From: an uncultured Draconibacterium sp.
GTDB taxonomy: Bacteria; Bacteroidota; Bacteroidia; Bacteroidales; Prolixibacteraceae
Assembly (NCBI RefSeq): GCF_963676815.1
Contig: NZ_OY781365.1
Location: forward strand, 3,692,501-3,756,500
Length of the DNA stretch: 64,000 nucleotides
Direction: 5' to 3'
Part shown: positions 25,983-35,823 of the stretch, one piece after another
Layout: each line of letters begins with the position of its first letter
How positions within the stretch are numbered: position 1 is the stretch's first letter
The notes under the pieces: model-generated
Seen by the model: only the letters and a program-made list of their open reading frames with translations
What the model was told of the DNA's origin: nothing
Database searches by the model: none
Program-made: the position numbers and the translations under genes

Positions 25983-26030
25983 ACAGGAAATAAGAATGCA
26001 AATGCAAGCATCCGATTCTTTATTTCCTGT
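25983..26030 (-). terminator. Terminator of the minus-strand BNR-repeat gene
   Basis: ACAGGAAATAAGAAT (25983-25997) pairs with ATTCTTTATTTCCTGT (26015-26030) with one bulged base. Read on the minus strand, it is followed by a T-rich run and lies just after the stop codon of the gene at 26042-28711. Confidence 0.75.
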
Positions 26031-26041
26031 ATCCGATTTAT

Positions 26042-28711
26042 TTAGTTTTTACCCGAATAGTTCAGAACCGGCCATTGCCATCTTTTTAAAACAGTACCGG
26101 TTTTTGATTCAGAAATATTGCCATTTATTAATGTAACCTGGTATTCTCCTTCGTTTGCTCTGAAAGTTGGCCAATATATTTTGTTAATTCCAGGTTGTTG
26201 TGGTACGATTTTTTCAAATACCAACTCTCCGGATTTATCTTTAATCTCAATTTTGCTTTCCCCTTGTGCCGTTTTTCCTAATCGGTACCAAATTTCCAAA
26301 CCATTGGGTTCGTTAGGGGAGTTTAAATGGTTGCTTCCGGTCATTTGATAATTACCCCAGGTTGCCTGTTCCGAGAAGTTCATTTGAGGTTTTGGTTCGA
26401 TATCGAATAAATGCAATTCTTTCTTTTCAATTTCGGGAGTAAGTTGTTGTAGCGGGCTAATATCGGTGATCCATGCAGCACGACCATAGGTTCCCACAAT
26501 TAGATCATTTTCTCTTGGGTGAATCAATAAATCTTTGACCACTACATTGGGCATGTTCGCATTAAACGACGACCAGTTTTCGCCTTTATCAGTCGATACA
26601 TAAACACCCAAATCGTTTCCTGCAAATAGAAGGTCCGGATTTTTAACATCTTCAATAACAACATTGACAGGAGAGGCAGGTAATCCATTTGTTATCTTTT
26701 TCCAGGAATTTCCATAATCATGGGTAACATAAATGTGTGCATCGAAAATATCATCGGTAAAACCGCATTTTGAAATGTATGCTGTGGCAACATCATGATT
26801 TGATGGAAATACTTTGCTGACCCACATTTTTTTCGGAGCTCCGGCTTTCTCAAGATTTGATGTGAGATCGGTCCATGTGTGACCATAATCAGTTGTCAAC
26901 TGAACGTGGCCATCATCTGTTCCTGCCCAAATTACACCTGCTTTTACCGGCGACTCATCAAGAGTTGAAATTGTGCAATACTGAATATGTCCTTTCCCAT
27001 GGATTTTTTCGGGGTCATTGTCGGTCAGGTCCGGGCTTATTTCTTCCCAGTTTTCACCGCGATCTAATGAACGTAAAACTTTTTGTGCTCCGGTGTAAAT
27101 TATTGCGCTGTTGTGAGGCGAGATTGCTAGTGGAGTAGTCCAGGTGTACCGATAACGTTCACCTTCTTCCGGCTGCGGAAGAATTGATGTTCTTTCGCCT
27201 TTTTGCTGGTCAATTTTTATATGAGAGCCAAATTGAGTTGTGGCATAAATTGTTTTATTGTCTTCCGGATCTACTTTCGAGTACATTCCGTCCCACATAC
27301 CGGTAATAACCCAGTCGGCAGGTGTAATCTGTCCCGACCAGCCATTCGAAGGCGCTTTCCATGTTTCATGATCTTGCAAACCAATATAAATGTTATAAGG
27401 CGTTTCGTTGTCGGCTTCAACGGTATAAACTTCGCCAAGCGGCAGGTGGTAGTAATGATTCATCGTCCGGCCGCCATCGAAAGTAGAATAAATTCCACCG
27501 TCAGAGCCCAACATCATATGACGCGGATCTTTTGGATCGATCCAGAAAATACGGTTGTCGCCAAAGTTGGTTTGAAACAACTCCTGTTCTCGATATTCCG
27601 GCCATGTTTTGCCGCCGTCGAGCGTGTAAAACATATTTACGCCGATTACATATATTTTGTCGGGATCAACTGGGTCGATAGTAATTCGGTTAAAACTGTA
27701 GGCAGCTTTGCCGCTAACATCGTTTGTTCCCGGATCGTTTATCCTTTCCCAGCTTTCTCCGGCATTTTTTGTAATGTATACTTCTCCGCCAATTAAATTG
27801 TCGAACGAGTGGTCGGTGTATTCGTCAAATTCAGTTGCTGCATTCGGATCGATTCCCGGTTTTACATTCAGATTTTGCACCACTGCCACAATGATATTAG
27901 GATTGGCACGATGAATATCCAATCCAATTCGTCCGAGAGGACCAGTTGGTAGTCCTCCTTCGAGAATTTTCCAGGTTTCTCCGCCGTCGGTTGATTTGTA
28001 AATCCGGCTTTTTTCTCCGCCGGGTTCATAAGTCCATGCTGTACGTGTTTTTACGTATGTGGCAGCATATAATATTTCGGGATTTGAGGGATTGATGATC
28101 AAATCAGTAACACCGGTTTCGTCATCAACATATAAAACTTTGTCCCAGCTTTTTCCACCATCGGTGGTTTTAAAAACTCCTCTTTCTTCGTTTTTCGAAA
28201 ACAGGTGACCCATCGACGCCACCCAAACAACATCGGGATTTTTGGGATGAATAACCACCTTTGCAATATGGTGCGAATCGTGTAAACCCATATTTTCCCA
28301 GGTTTTGCCGGCATCGGCTGATTTCCATATTCCATTGCCGTAATAGGATGAGCGGGCGTTAAAAGCTTCGCCGGTTCCGGCCCAAATAACTTCAGGGTTA
28401 GAAGGTGCCACCGCAAAATCACCAACCGAAGAAGTTCTGAAACTATTTGATATACATTCGAAAGTAGTTCCATTGTTCACCGTTTTCCAGATTCCGCCAC
28501 TACGTGGTCCAACGTACCAGGTGTATTTGTGTTTCTCGCCCGGATTTTCAGGAACTGCAAGCGAACCCACCCAGGCGCTTATTCTGAAGGCACCAAGATT
28601 TCGGTATTGAAAAGCTTCATATTTTTTTGATGCGTCATCCTGCGCCGAAACCTTAATAATGGGCAGTATAGAAATAAAAATGACTATAAGTATTTTGAAG
28701 AAGTTATTCAT
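26042..28711 (-). CDS. Secreted sortilin/BNR-repeat (beta-propeller) protein, paralogue 1
   Basis: This 889-residue protein has a signal peptide (MNNFFKILIVIFISILPIIKVSAQ). Many Asp-box/BNR motifs of the S/T-x-D-x-G-x-T-W type follow (for example KSADAGKTW, KTTDGGKSW, KSTDGGETW, TLDGGKTW, RSLDRGENW, STDKGENW), which build tandem beta-propellers. Automatic annotation often calls these VPS10/sortilin-like 'glycosyl hydrolases', but no catalytic residues are known for this group. The C-terminal part (about 790-889) is a separate strand-rich domain. It has a paralogue just upstream on the same strand. Confidence 0.8.
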   Translation of the reverse strand: MNNFFKILIVIFISILPIIKVSAQDDASKKYEAFQYRNLGAFRISAWVGSLAVPENPGEKHKYTWYVGPRSGGIWKTVNNGTTFECISNSFRTSSVGDFAVAPSNPEVIWAGTGEAFNARSSYYGNGIWKSADAGKTWENMGLHDSHHIAKVVIHPKNPDVVWVASMGHLFSKNEERGVFKTTDGGKSWDKVLYVDDETGVTDLIINPSNPEILYAATYVKTRTAWTYEPGGEKSRIYKSTDGGETWKILEGGLPTGPLGRIGLDIHRANPNIIVAVVQNLNVKPGIDPNAATEFDEYTDHSFDNLIGGEVYITKNAGESWERINDPGTNDVSGKAAYSFNRITIDPVDPDKIYVIGVNMFYTLDGGKTWPEYREQELFQTNFGDNRIFWIDPKDPRHMMLGSDGGIYSTFDGGRTMNHYYHLPLGEVYTVEADNETPYNIYIGLQDHETWKAPSNGWSGQITPADWVITGMWDGMYSKVDPEDNKTIYATTQFGSHIKIDQQKGERTSILPQPEEGERYRYTWTTPLAISPHNSAIIYTGAQKVLRSLDRGENWEEISPDLTDNDPEKIHGKGHIQYCTISTLDESPVKAGVIWAGTDDGHVQLTTDYGHTWTDLTSNLEKAGAPKKMWVSKVFPSNHDVATAYISKCGFTDDIFDAHIYVTHDYGNSWKKITNGLPASPVNVVIEDVKNPDLLFAGNDLGVYVSTDKGENWSSFNANMPNVVVKDLLIHPRENDLIVGTYGRAAWITDISPLQQLTPEIEKKELHLFDIEPKPQMNFSEQATWGNYQMTGSNHLNSPNEPNGLEIWYRLGKTAQGESKIEIKDKSGELVFEKIVPQQPGINKIYWPTFRANEGEYQVTLINGNISESKTGTVLKRWQWPVLNYSGKN

Positions 28712-28736
28712 GATTAAATGCTATTTAGGTAAAAAT

Positions 28737-28766
28737 AAGGTCGTTTAGATGAAAGTAAACGACCTT
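28737..28766 (-). terminator. Terminator between the two BNR-repeat genes
   Basis: AAGGTCGTTTA (28737-28747) and TAAACGACCTT (28756-28766) form a perfect 11-base stem with an 8-base loop, T-rich on the minus-strand exit. It ends the transcript of the gene at 28790-31159, so the downstream paralogue needs its own promoter or read-through. Confidence 0.85.
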
Positions 28767-28789
28767 TTAAATTATTCGATAATGTAATT

Positions 28790-31159
28790 TTATGGTTCAG
28801 GTTCATATCTTCTGCGGCGCATGAGCTTTTCTTTCTCGTTAATCGGGTTGGCATCCATAACAAAAACACCGCGGCCATGTGTAGCAATAATAATAATGTT
28901 GTCGCGCGGGTGAACTTGCAGGTCGTGTACATAGGCAAATGGAAGGTCGCCCAGTACATTCCAGCTTTCGCCTTTGTTTTTGCTGATGTAAACCGAGGCG
29001 TCGGTGCCGAGGTACAAAACTTCAGGATTAAACGGATCTTCGCGAATAACATTTACCGGCCCTACCGGAATGTCTCCCGAGATATCTTCCCATGTTTTGC
29101 CAAAGTCTGTCGATTTCCAAACATAAACCTGGAAATCATCATCGCGTCTTCCGGTTTGTGTCATATAAACCGTTCCAAGCTCATATTTCGATGCAATGAT
29201 TCTGGATACCCAGCGCTGAGGTACAGCCCCACTTCTTATTTCATCCCAGTTTTTGCCTCCGTCTCTGGTTCGCCAAATGCGGCCATCGTCGGTTCCGGCA
29301 TAAAGTAAACCGTGTAACAGTGGCGATTCGTCCAAAGCCTGAATAGTCTGGTAGTTGATATCACCAAATTTATCCGGATCGTTAAACGTTAAATCCGGGC
29401 TTATTTTTTCCCACGTACTTCCTTTGTCGATTGATTTCATGACGTACTGCGTACCAAAATAAATAATGTCGTTGTTGTGTGGCGACATTACAATTGGCGA
29501 AACCCACTGTCCGCGTAACGCCGGTTCGTCAGGATAATTCGGAGGAAGTACCTGTTTGGCGCTCGCCGGGTAATTATCCAATTCCGCACGAGCCAGGTTT
29601 CCGTAATAAACACTGGCGTAAACAGTGTTATTATCACGCGGATCAATTACGTGCGTACTTCCTTCGGCTCCCAGCGTGTGTTCAAACTCAACTTGCCGGG
29701 CTCTGTCTCTTCCGTAGGAAAGATCTACAGTTCCGTAATAACTGTGATGATCCTGTATCGATCCGAAAACGCGGAAAGGCATGCTGTAATCGTAAGCCAC
29801 ATTATAAAATTGTGCTAGCGGCAGCGGTTCAATCGGGTGTTTCCATGTTTCGCCTGCATCATACGAAATCGAAATTCCTCCGTCTTGTGCATCGATTATG
29901 TAGTTTGTATTGTTTGGATCGATCCAAAGTCCGTGGTGGTCGGCATGTGGATCGCGAATAGGCGTAAATGTTTTTCCTCCGTCAGTCGATTTGTTTAGCC
30001 AGATTCCCAAAGTATAAATGGTATTTTCATCTTTCGGATCAACCCTGATTTGTCCGAAAACCCAACCGTAAGTTCCCGAATGATTTTCCATGTAAACTTT
30101 TGTTTCGGGTGTTAATCCGCTGGTTTGCTGCCATGTTTTTCCAGCATCGGTAGATTTGTATACGGTGGCACCTTTAATAACATCTTGTTTTTGGCGGTTA
30201 TACGAATCCAGTTCTCCTTTTTTTGCCTTGTAAGCAATTTCGTAATTGTCGAGTAAAGCGTATAAAACATTTGGATTGGTTGGTGAGATATCAATTCCAA
30301 TGCGGCCACGATTTTTAGCTTCCGGCAAACCTGTGTTGATTTGTTTCCAGTTGTTACCACCGTCGGTTGATTTCCAAATGCCACAATTTCTCGTTTTTTT
30401 AAATGTTCGCGGGTCATTCCATTTCAAACGCATTCTTTCCCAGCTTGTGGCATAAACTGTTTCCGGGGAGGAAGGATCGAGCACAACATCGAAAACTCCT
30501 GTGTTTTCATCTATTTCCAGAATTTTGTCCCACGTTGCTCCTCCGTCTGTGGTTTTGTACAATCCGCGCTCTTCATTTGGAGTCCATTCGTGCCCGGTTG
30601 CCGCCACATAAACAATATCCGAATTCTCAGGATGTACTCTTATTCTTCCAATTGTATGGGTATTTTCCAATCCCATTACTTTCCACGATTTTCCGCCGTC
30701 GATGGTTTTAAATACGCCGCATCCGGCATTTGAACTTCTGAAGATGTTCGCTTCTCCGGTTCCAGCCCAAACCACGTCCTGGTTTTGTGGATCGATAGCC
30801 AGATCGCCAATCGAGGCACTTGGCATTTCGTCAAAAACAGGTTCAAAAGTTGTTCCTTCATTTACCGATTTCCAAACACCTCCTGTTGCCGACCCAACCC
30901 AAATGGTGTATTGGTTTCCCCGTGGTGAAATCGCTTCAACATCAGTGCATCTGCCACTAATGTTTGTGGGGCCAATGTATTGCCAGTGATTGTCTTTGTA
31001 TGGCGATGATTCAGCTAATTCTTTCTGTTTGCTGAACATTTTTATTCGCTCTTTTCCGGATAAAACGGGCTTCTTTTCCTGTGAGTACCCTGTAAAAGAG
31101 GCAACAATAAAAAGTGATGCGAGCCCTTTTGCAAAGTTGGCTTTTAGATTTTTACTCAT
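28790..31159 (-). CDS. Secreted sortilin/BNR-repeat (beta-propeller) protein, paralogue 2
   Basis: This 789-residue protein has a hydrophobic export signal at about residues 8-26 (the MSKNLKANFAKGLASLFIVASFTGYSQ region). Asp-box motifs occur throughout (KTIDGGKSW, KTTDGGATW, KSTDGGNNW, KSTDAGKTW, SYDAGETW, SIDKGSTW, STDFGKTW). Layout and wording parallel the neighbouring protein at 26042-28711 (WAGTGEA..., VWKS..NGTTF-like openings), so the pair arose by duplication. It lacks the extra C-terminal strand domain and ends after the last propeller with a basic tail (RRRRYEPEP). Its role at the cell surface or in the periplasm is unknown. Confidence 0.8.
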   Translation of the reverse strand: MSKNLKANFAKGLASLFIVASFTGYSQEKKPVLSGKERIKMFSKQKELAESSPYKDNHWQYIGPTNISGRCTDVEAISPRGNQYTIWVGSATGGVWKSVNEGTTFEPVFDEMPSASIGDLAIDPQNQDVVWAGTGEANIFRSSNAGCGVFKTIDGGKSWKVMGLENTHTIGRIRVHPENSDIVYVAATGHEWTPNEERGLYKTTDGGATWDKILEIDENTGVFDVVLDPSSPETVYATSWERMRLKWNDPRTFKKTRNCGIWKSTDGGNNWKQINTGLPEAKNRGRIGIDISPTNPNVLYALLDNYEIAYKAKKGELDSYNRQKQDVIKGATVYKSTDAGKTWQQTSGLTPETKVYMENHSGTYGWVFGQIRVDPKDENTIYTLGIWLNKSTDGGKTFTPIRDPHADHHGLWIDPNNTNYIIDAQDGGISISYDAGETWKHPIEPLPLAQFYNVAYDYSMPFRVFGSIQDHHSYYGTVDLSYGRDRARQVEFEHTLGAEGSTHVIDPRDNNTVYASVYYGNLARAELDNYPASAKQVLPPNYPDEPALRGQWVSPIVMSPHNNDIIYFGTQYVMKSIDKGSTWEKISPDLTFNDPDKFGDINYQTIQALDESPLLHGLLYAGTDDGRIWRTRDGGKNWDEIRSGAVPQRWVSRIIASKYELGTVYMTQTGRRDDDFQVYVWKSTDFGKTWEDISGDIPVGPVNVIREDPFNPEVLYLGTDASVYISKNKGESWNVLGDLPFAYVHDLQVHPRDNIIIIATHGRGVFVMDANPINEKEKLMRRRRYEPEP

Positions 31160-31844
31160 TGATAATGTGATTTTTATTTTGGAAATACGTCAATTTGAAA
31201 ACATGCTATTATATAAATCGAAGTTGGATTTGTCATGGTTTTAGTTGATATGAAAATGACAAGGTATGTAATATTTTTATAACATTTGGCCGGCATATTG
31301 TAATATTACCCACCATAATGACAAATGTTATAAAGATGATGAACTTTGTTTAAGGAGGGAAGATGGTTAAGCTGCTTTTACGGCCGTTCAGAAGATAAAC
31401 GTGGGTTAAATAGTTTGACCTGCAGGGCGTGGGGCGTATCACGAATTATATTCTTCGAGAAAAATAGATATTGAACTGTCATAAAATTTAGGCAAAAAAA
31501 TTACCCTCTCGGGTAAAAAAGGAAGGGGAAAGCTCTATGGACGCTTTTTGAAGATGATTGATAATTTACAAACCCCTAAACACAAAACCAATCATAAATA
31601 CAGAAGTCGCTTTCCCCTTTTAAGTTTTACTTATTGAAAATAAAACCAACCATTAAATCGATAACAAATATAAGGAAATGATTAAAGCAGAAAAGGCTTA
31701 TCAAACATAAAATCACTTTTGTGCATACAAAATGGGCTGGTTTTCCCATAATGGGAAAAACTATTTTTTTTTGGGAAATGAGAGTTTAAACAATAATAAT
31801 GCAATAATGAATATTGAATTATATTTGCCCAAAATTTGATAATT
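31160..31844. other. 685-base intergenic region with palindromes
   Basis: No gene is seen. Structures present: a hairpin TTACCC/GGGTAA (31501-31516) flanked by A runs; the inverted pair AAGGGGAAAGC (31523-31533) and GCTTTCCCCTT (31609-31619), about 75 bases apart; and a near-perfect palindrome TTTTCCCATAATGGGAAAA (31741-31759). It separates a minus-strand gene from a plus-strand gene, so it must hold two promoters. Confidence 0.5.
31820..31827 (+). promoter_or_regulatory. Candidate -7 promoter element TATATTTG for rlmD
   Basis: The octamer matches TAnnTTTG 17 bases before the proposed GTG start, giving a very short leader. The palindrome at 31741-31759 lies about 60 bases upstream and could be an operator. 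Confidence 0.45.
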
Positions 31845-33260
31845 GTGGGAAGAAGAAAAAGAACAAAACCGTTTTACGAGAATGTAACTATTGAAGATAT
31901 TGGCGCCGAAGGAAAAGCTGTGGCACGAGTTGGCGATGTTGTAGTTTTTACAAAACTGGCTATCCCCGGCGATGTTGTTGACTTACAGGTAACAAAAAAG
32001 CGAAAACGTTATCAGGAAGCCATTGTAAAAGAATTTAAATCTTATAGCATCGATAGGGCAGAAGCGTTTTGTGAGCATTTCGGTGTTTGCGGAGGATGTA
32101 AATGGCAAATACTGCCTTACGAAAAGCAACTCTGCTATAAACAAAAACAGGTTCAGGACCAGCTCTCCAGGATCGGTAAAATTGAGTTGCCTGAAATGTC
32201 GCCAATACTTGGATCTGAAAAAAATACATTCTATCGAAATAAAATGGAGTTCACGTTCTCGAATAAACGCTGGTTAAGTTTCGAGGAGATTGAAAAAGAC
32301 GAAGATATTAAAGATCCTAATGCGCTTGGGTTCCACGTTCCGGGTTTATTCGATAAGGTTGTTAACATTAATAAATGTTGGTTGCAGGACGATCCGTCAA
32401 ATCAAATACGCAACTTTATTTATGAATATGCTCTAAACAACAATCTGTCATTTTTTGATATTCGAGAGCAAAAGGGCTTTTTAAGAACCCTGATAATCAG
32501 AACCACTTCAACCGGCGAACTGATGGTTATTTTAAGTATGTTTTACGAGGACAAAATGGCACGTGAGCAGTTGCTTGAAGCTGTGAAAAAAGAATTTCCA
32601 GCAATTACTTCGCTAATGTATGTTATCAATTCAAAAGGAAACGATACGATCACCGATCAGGAAATAAAAGTATTTGCCGGGCGCGATTATGTGCTGGAAG
32701 AAATGGAAGGCTTACAATTTAAAATCGGACCTAAGAGTTTCTATCAAACCAATTCGGAGCAGGCATACGAGTTGTACAAAATAGCACGCGATTTTGCTGA
32801 GCTTACCGGTGATGAAACTGTTTACGATTTATACACCGGAACCGGAACCATTGCAAATTTTGTGGCCCCAAAAGCAAAAAAAGTAGTAGGTATTGAATAT
32901 GTGCCTGAGGCAATTGAGGATGCTAAGATAAATTCGGAACTGAATAAAATTGAAAATACACGGTTTTTTGCCGGCGATATGAAAGACGTACTAAACGAAG
33001 CTTTTATCAGTACGCATGGCACTCCTGAGGTTGTAATTACCGACCCTCCACGAGCCGGAATGCATAATGATGTTGTGGATACGATATTAAAAATGGAACC
33101 ACAAAAAATTGTTTATGTTAGCTGTAATCCTGCTACCCAGGCGCGCGACCTCGCATTGCTCGATTCGTTGTACCAAATTGAGAAAATTCAGCCCGTAGAT
33201 ATGTTTCCGCACACCCATCACGTGGAAAATGTAGTAATGCTCAGAAAAAGACTTGATTAA
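31845..33260 (+). CDS. rlmD: 23S rRNA (uracil-C5)-methyltransferase, RlmD/RumA type
   Basis: This protein of about 471 residues starts at GTG (MGRRKRTKP); a TTG 9 bases upstream is possible but less family-like. It has an N-terminal TRAM domain (about 8-65), an iron-sulfur cluster motif CEHFGVCGGCKW with a further cysteine later (NINKCW), and the SAM-binding DLYTGTGTIANF. The catalytic motif is VSCNPATQARDL, with DPPRAGMH before it. This set is diagnostic of RlmD/TrmA-family enzymes that methylate U1939-type positions in 23S rRNA. Bacteroidota often have more than one member, so the exact target uridine is uncertain. Confidence 0.88.
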   Translation: MGRRKRTKPFYENVTIEDIGAEGKAVARVGDVVVFTKLAIPGDVVDLQVTKKRKRYQEAIVKEFKSYSIDRAEAFCEHFGVCGGCKWQILPYEKQLCYKQKQVQDQLSRIGKIELPEMSPILGSEKNTFYRNKMEFTFSNKRWLSFEEIEKDEDIKDPNALGFHVPGLFDKVVNINKCWLQDDPSNQIRNFIYEYALNNNLSFFDIREQKGFLRTLIIRTTSTGELMVILSMFYEDKMAREQLLEAVKKEFPAITSLMYVINSKGNDTITDQEIKVFAGRDYVLEEMEGLQFKIGPKSFYQTNSEQAYELYKIARDFAELTGDETVYDLYTGTGTIANFVAPKAKKVVGIEYVPEAIEDAKINSELNKIENTRFFAGDMKDVLNEAFISTHGTPEVVITDPPRAGMHNDVVDTILKMEPQKIVYVSCNPATQARDLALLDSLYQIEKIQPVDMFPHTHHVENVVMLRKRLD

Positions 33261-33324
33261 TTACATGAAATAGCCTAACTTGGTAACTCAAAAGCAACTA
33301 AAAGTTGCAAAAAATAAGGGTCGT

Positions 33325-33351
33325 ATTAAGAAGTCTGAGACTTTCTTAATA
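33325..33351. repeat. Short inverted repeat between rlmD and the OmpA-family gene
   Basis: ATTAAGAAGTC and GACTTTCTTAAT flank a TGA loop with one bulged base. It may act as a weak terminator of rlmD or as an operator for the next gene. No T run of note follows. Confidence 0.4.
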
Positions 33352-33406
33352 TTGTTATATGTATAATGTTAAATAAGTTTTCTGAAAATCCTAAATTCAA
33401 ATAATT

Positions 33407-34957
33407 ATGAAAAGAGTATTACTTTTTCTTTTTGCAGTTGTTCCTATGCTGACGTTTGCGCAACAGGAGTGTGTTTATTTTAAAAAAATGGTCAAACTTG
33501 ATACCGAAAAGACCAATCTGAATACCACTCAGAGTGATTTTGGTCCCGGTTTCGTAGGCGATGAACTTTGGTATTCAGCATATACCGATGAGGAGATTGA
33601 AAAACTAAATAGTGGTTCTGACAAGAAAATCTATTATAATTTGTATTCAACTCCAATCGATTCGAAAGGAAATGTAAAATCAGGTAAAACACCACAATTG
33701 GCAGCCGTAAGTGAAGGGTATCATGCGGGGCCTGTTTCGTATTGCGAAGCAACCGGCGAGTTGTTTGTTACACTAAGCAATTTTGAAAACCCGGAAGTGA
33801 GGAATAAGGTCTATCAAAAAGCCAATATTCGCCTGAAAATTATTATTGCAAAAAAGGTAAACGGTGAATGGCAAAAAACCGGTGAGTTGCCTTTTAACGA
33901 TCCAACATATTCTGTTGGTCACCCAAGTATTACTGCATCGGGAGACACCTTGTATTTTGTGTCGGATATTCCTGAAAAAGGACTAGGCGGAACTGATATT
34001 TATATGTCGGTTCGCAGCAACGGAACCTGGGGAGAAATGCAAAATATGGGCGAGGCTGTGAATACCGAAGGAGATGAAATGTTTCCATTTATTCATAAAG
34101 GGAAATTGCTGATTTTTGCATCGAACGGAAGAGGTTCAGGTGATGATCTGGATATATATAATGTTGGGTTATTCGGCGATAATATTACCGGAGTTGCTGA
34201 GTTGACTGAGTTAAACTCTGATGGAGACGATTTTGGTTTTGTTATTCATCCTGATGAGGAAGTTGGTTATTTCTGCTCGAACAAAGACGGCGGAATGGGA
34301 AGCGACGACATTTATAAGGTGCTGATTGAACAGCTTGGTTCTTATGATCTTGAGTTGGTTGTTATGAACAAGAAAACAATGCAGCCAGTACGTGATGCTA
34401 AAATTACATTTGCCGGAGCGGTACAAATGATTACCGGCCTGCTGTTTAAACAGGAATTGGAGAAAGATAAAACCTACACTGTTGCAACCAATATTGACGG
34501 TTTTATGAACGATTCAAAAACTATTTCTACCGTTGGAAAACCATTTGGAGTTATACGCGATACTTTATGGGTTGAGAAAGTAGAAGTAGGACAAAAGTTT
34601 GTTATGGAGAATATTTACTACGACTTTGACAAATGGGATATTTTGCCCGCATCAGAAGTTGAGCTGGATAAGCTGGTAAAAGTAATGAAAGATAATCCTG
34701 ACTGGAAAGTGGAACTGGGATCGCACACTGATAGCCGTGGTAGCGATGCGTATAATAAAACACTTAGTCAGAAACGCTCAGATTCTGCTGTGAGTTATAT
34801 TGTTAGCAAAGGAATTGGTAAAGACAGAATTACTGCTATGGGATACGGCGAAACACAGTTGGTTAACAAATGTGACGATGGTGTGCAGTGCTCGGAAGAA
34901 GAACATCGCAAAAACCGTAGAACTGAGTTTAAGATACTCGAAATGAACGGAAATTAA
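33407..34957 (+). CDS. OmpA-family protein with PD40 beta-propeller repeats
   Basis: This 516-residue envelope protein has a signal peptide (MKRVLLFLFAVVPMLTFAQ). TolB/PD40-type propeller strands follow (for example GHPSITASGDTLYFVSDIPEKGLGGTDIY and GDEMFPFIHKGKLLIFASNGRGSGDDLDIY). A carboxypeptidase-regulatory-like linker comes next, then a C-terminal OmpA domain (about 400-513; YYDFDKWDILP, LGSHTDSRG, NRRTEFKI) that binds peptidoglycan. Such proteins are frequent in Bacteroidota and include type IX secretion and gliding components (PorE-like). The precise role is not decided by sequence. It is a single-gene transcript with its own terminator. Confidence 0.85.
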   Translation: MKRVLLFLFAVVPMLTFAQQECVYFKKMVKLDTEKTNLNTTQSDFGPGFVGDELWYSAYTDEEIEKLNSGSDKKIYYNLYSTPIDSKGNVKSGKTPQLAAVSEGYHAGPVSYCEATGELFVTLSNFENPEVRNKVYQKANIRLKIIIAKKVNGEWQKTGELPFNDPTYSVGHPSITASGDTLYFVSDIPEKGLGGTDIYMSVRSNGTWGEMQNMGEAVNTEGDEMFPFIHKGKLLIFASNGRGSGDDLDIYNVGLFGDNITGVAELTELNSDGDDFGFVIHPDEEVGYFCSNKDGGMGSDDIYKVLIEQLGSYDLELVVMNKKTMQPVRDAKITFAGAVQMITGLLFKQELEKDKTYTVATNIDGFMNDSKTISTVGKPFGVIRDTLWVEKVEVGQKFVMENIYYDFDKWDILPASEVELDKLVKVMKDNPDWKVELGSHTDSRGSDAYNKTLSQKRSDSAVSYIVSKGIGKDRITAMGYGETQLVNKCDDGVQCSEEEHRKNRRTEFKILEMNGN

Positions 34958-34984
34958 TATAAGGTTCTAAATACCAATCATCAA

Positions 34985-35020
34985 AAGGTTGTTCTTTTTT
35001 TAAGAACAGCCTTTTTTGTT
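34985..35020 (+). terminator. Terminator after the OmpA-family gene
   Basis: AAGGTTGTTCTT pairs with AAGAACAGCCTT (one G-U pair) around a T-rich loop, and a T run follows. It lies about 30 bases after the stop codon. Confidence 0.8.
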
Positions 35021-35079
35021 TTTAGTGAAAAAGTATTTGTATGCTTTTATTGTGGATTGGGTTTTAAGAGTGCAAACGC

Positions 35080-35787
35080 TTAAATCTTTCTGACATCCAA
35101 AAAAGACCCACTTTCATATTCTTGTAAGCGCTCGATGGCTTTTGCATTAATTGCTGCAGCTTCTTCAATTGATGGCATTTGCCCTGATGAGCGAGCATCT
35201 TTAAGGCGTTTTATAGTTGGATAATCCAATTCGTTTGGAAAGTCAGAGATATATTCCTGCATACCTGTATTGATTAGCCCGGGAGCAAGCGCACAAAAAT
35301 GTGTTTGTGCCTGTTCGTTGGCATATAAACTCATTAGCATATTTAATGTTGCTTTCGATAGCGAATAGGCGTTCCATCCACGTGCGCCACTTACCGAAGC
35401 ACCCGAAGATATTGCAACAATTTGTTTGACATTTTCCAATACAGAGAACAGCAAATCGATAATGATTTTATTTGACCATACATTCACATCCATCACTTTT
35501 TTTATCTCATTCAGTTTGGTGTCTTTCATGTCTTTTATTTCGCTCAGCATTCCTGCATTTAGTATTACCAGATCGAGTGAGTTTGTGTCTTTCAAAAAAG
35601 CTGTAATGTTTTTTTTCGATTCATCGAAGTTTGAAAGATCCTGAGATAAAAAGTGATAGTGCTTAGATTGCTCAAGTTCAGTATTTGCCCGCCTGCTAAT
35701 GCCAAATACTGTGTGGTTTTTTTGCAAATAATATTTAGCCAGTCCGAAGCCTAAACCCGAACTGGTTCCGGTAATTAATATCTTCAT
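35080..35787 (-). CDS. Short-chain dehydrogenase/reductase
   Basis: This 235-residue SDR enzyme has the nucleotide-binding GTSSGLG (residues 7-13), NAG at 77-79, a catalytic serine near 127-128 (AISSGAS), and Y141 and K145 in YSLSK. The substrate cannot be inferred. It reads toward the OmpA-family gene and follows the universal stress gene by 36 bases, so the two minus-strand genes are likely cotranscribed. Length is at the short end of the classical SDR group. Confidence 0.88.
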   Translation of the reverse strand: MKILITGTSSGLGFGLAKYYLQKNHTVFGISRRANTELEQSKHYHFLSQDLSNFDESKKNITAFLKDTNSLDLVILNAGMLSEIKDMKDTKLNEIKKVMDVNVWSNKIIIDLLFSVLENVKQIVAISSGASVSGARGWNAYSLSKATLNMLMSLYANEQAQTHFCALAPGLINTGMQEYISDFPNELDYPTIKRLKDARSSGQMPSIEEAAAINAKAIERLQEYESGSFLDVRKI

Positions 35788-35823
35788 TTTTATATCGTTT
35801 TAAATCAATGTAAATGTCAGCAA

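Noticed and set aside
27203..27796. Long plus-strand open frame of 197 residues
   Set aside because: It lies antisense to a clear secreted BNR-repeat gene and has no family features; it is a shadow of that gene.
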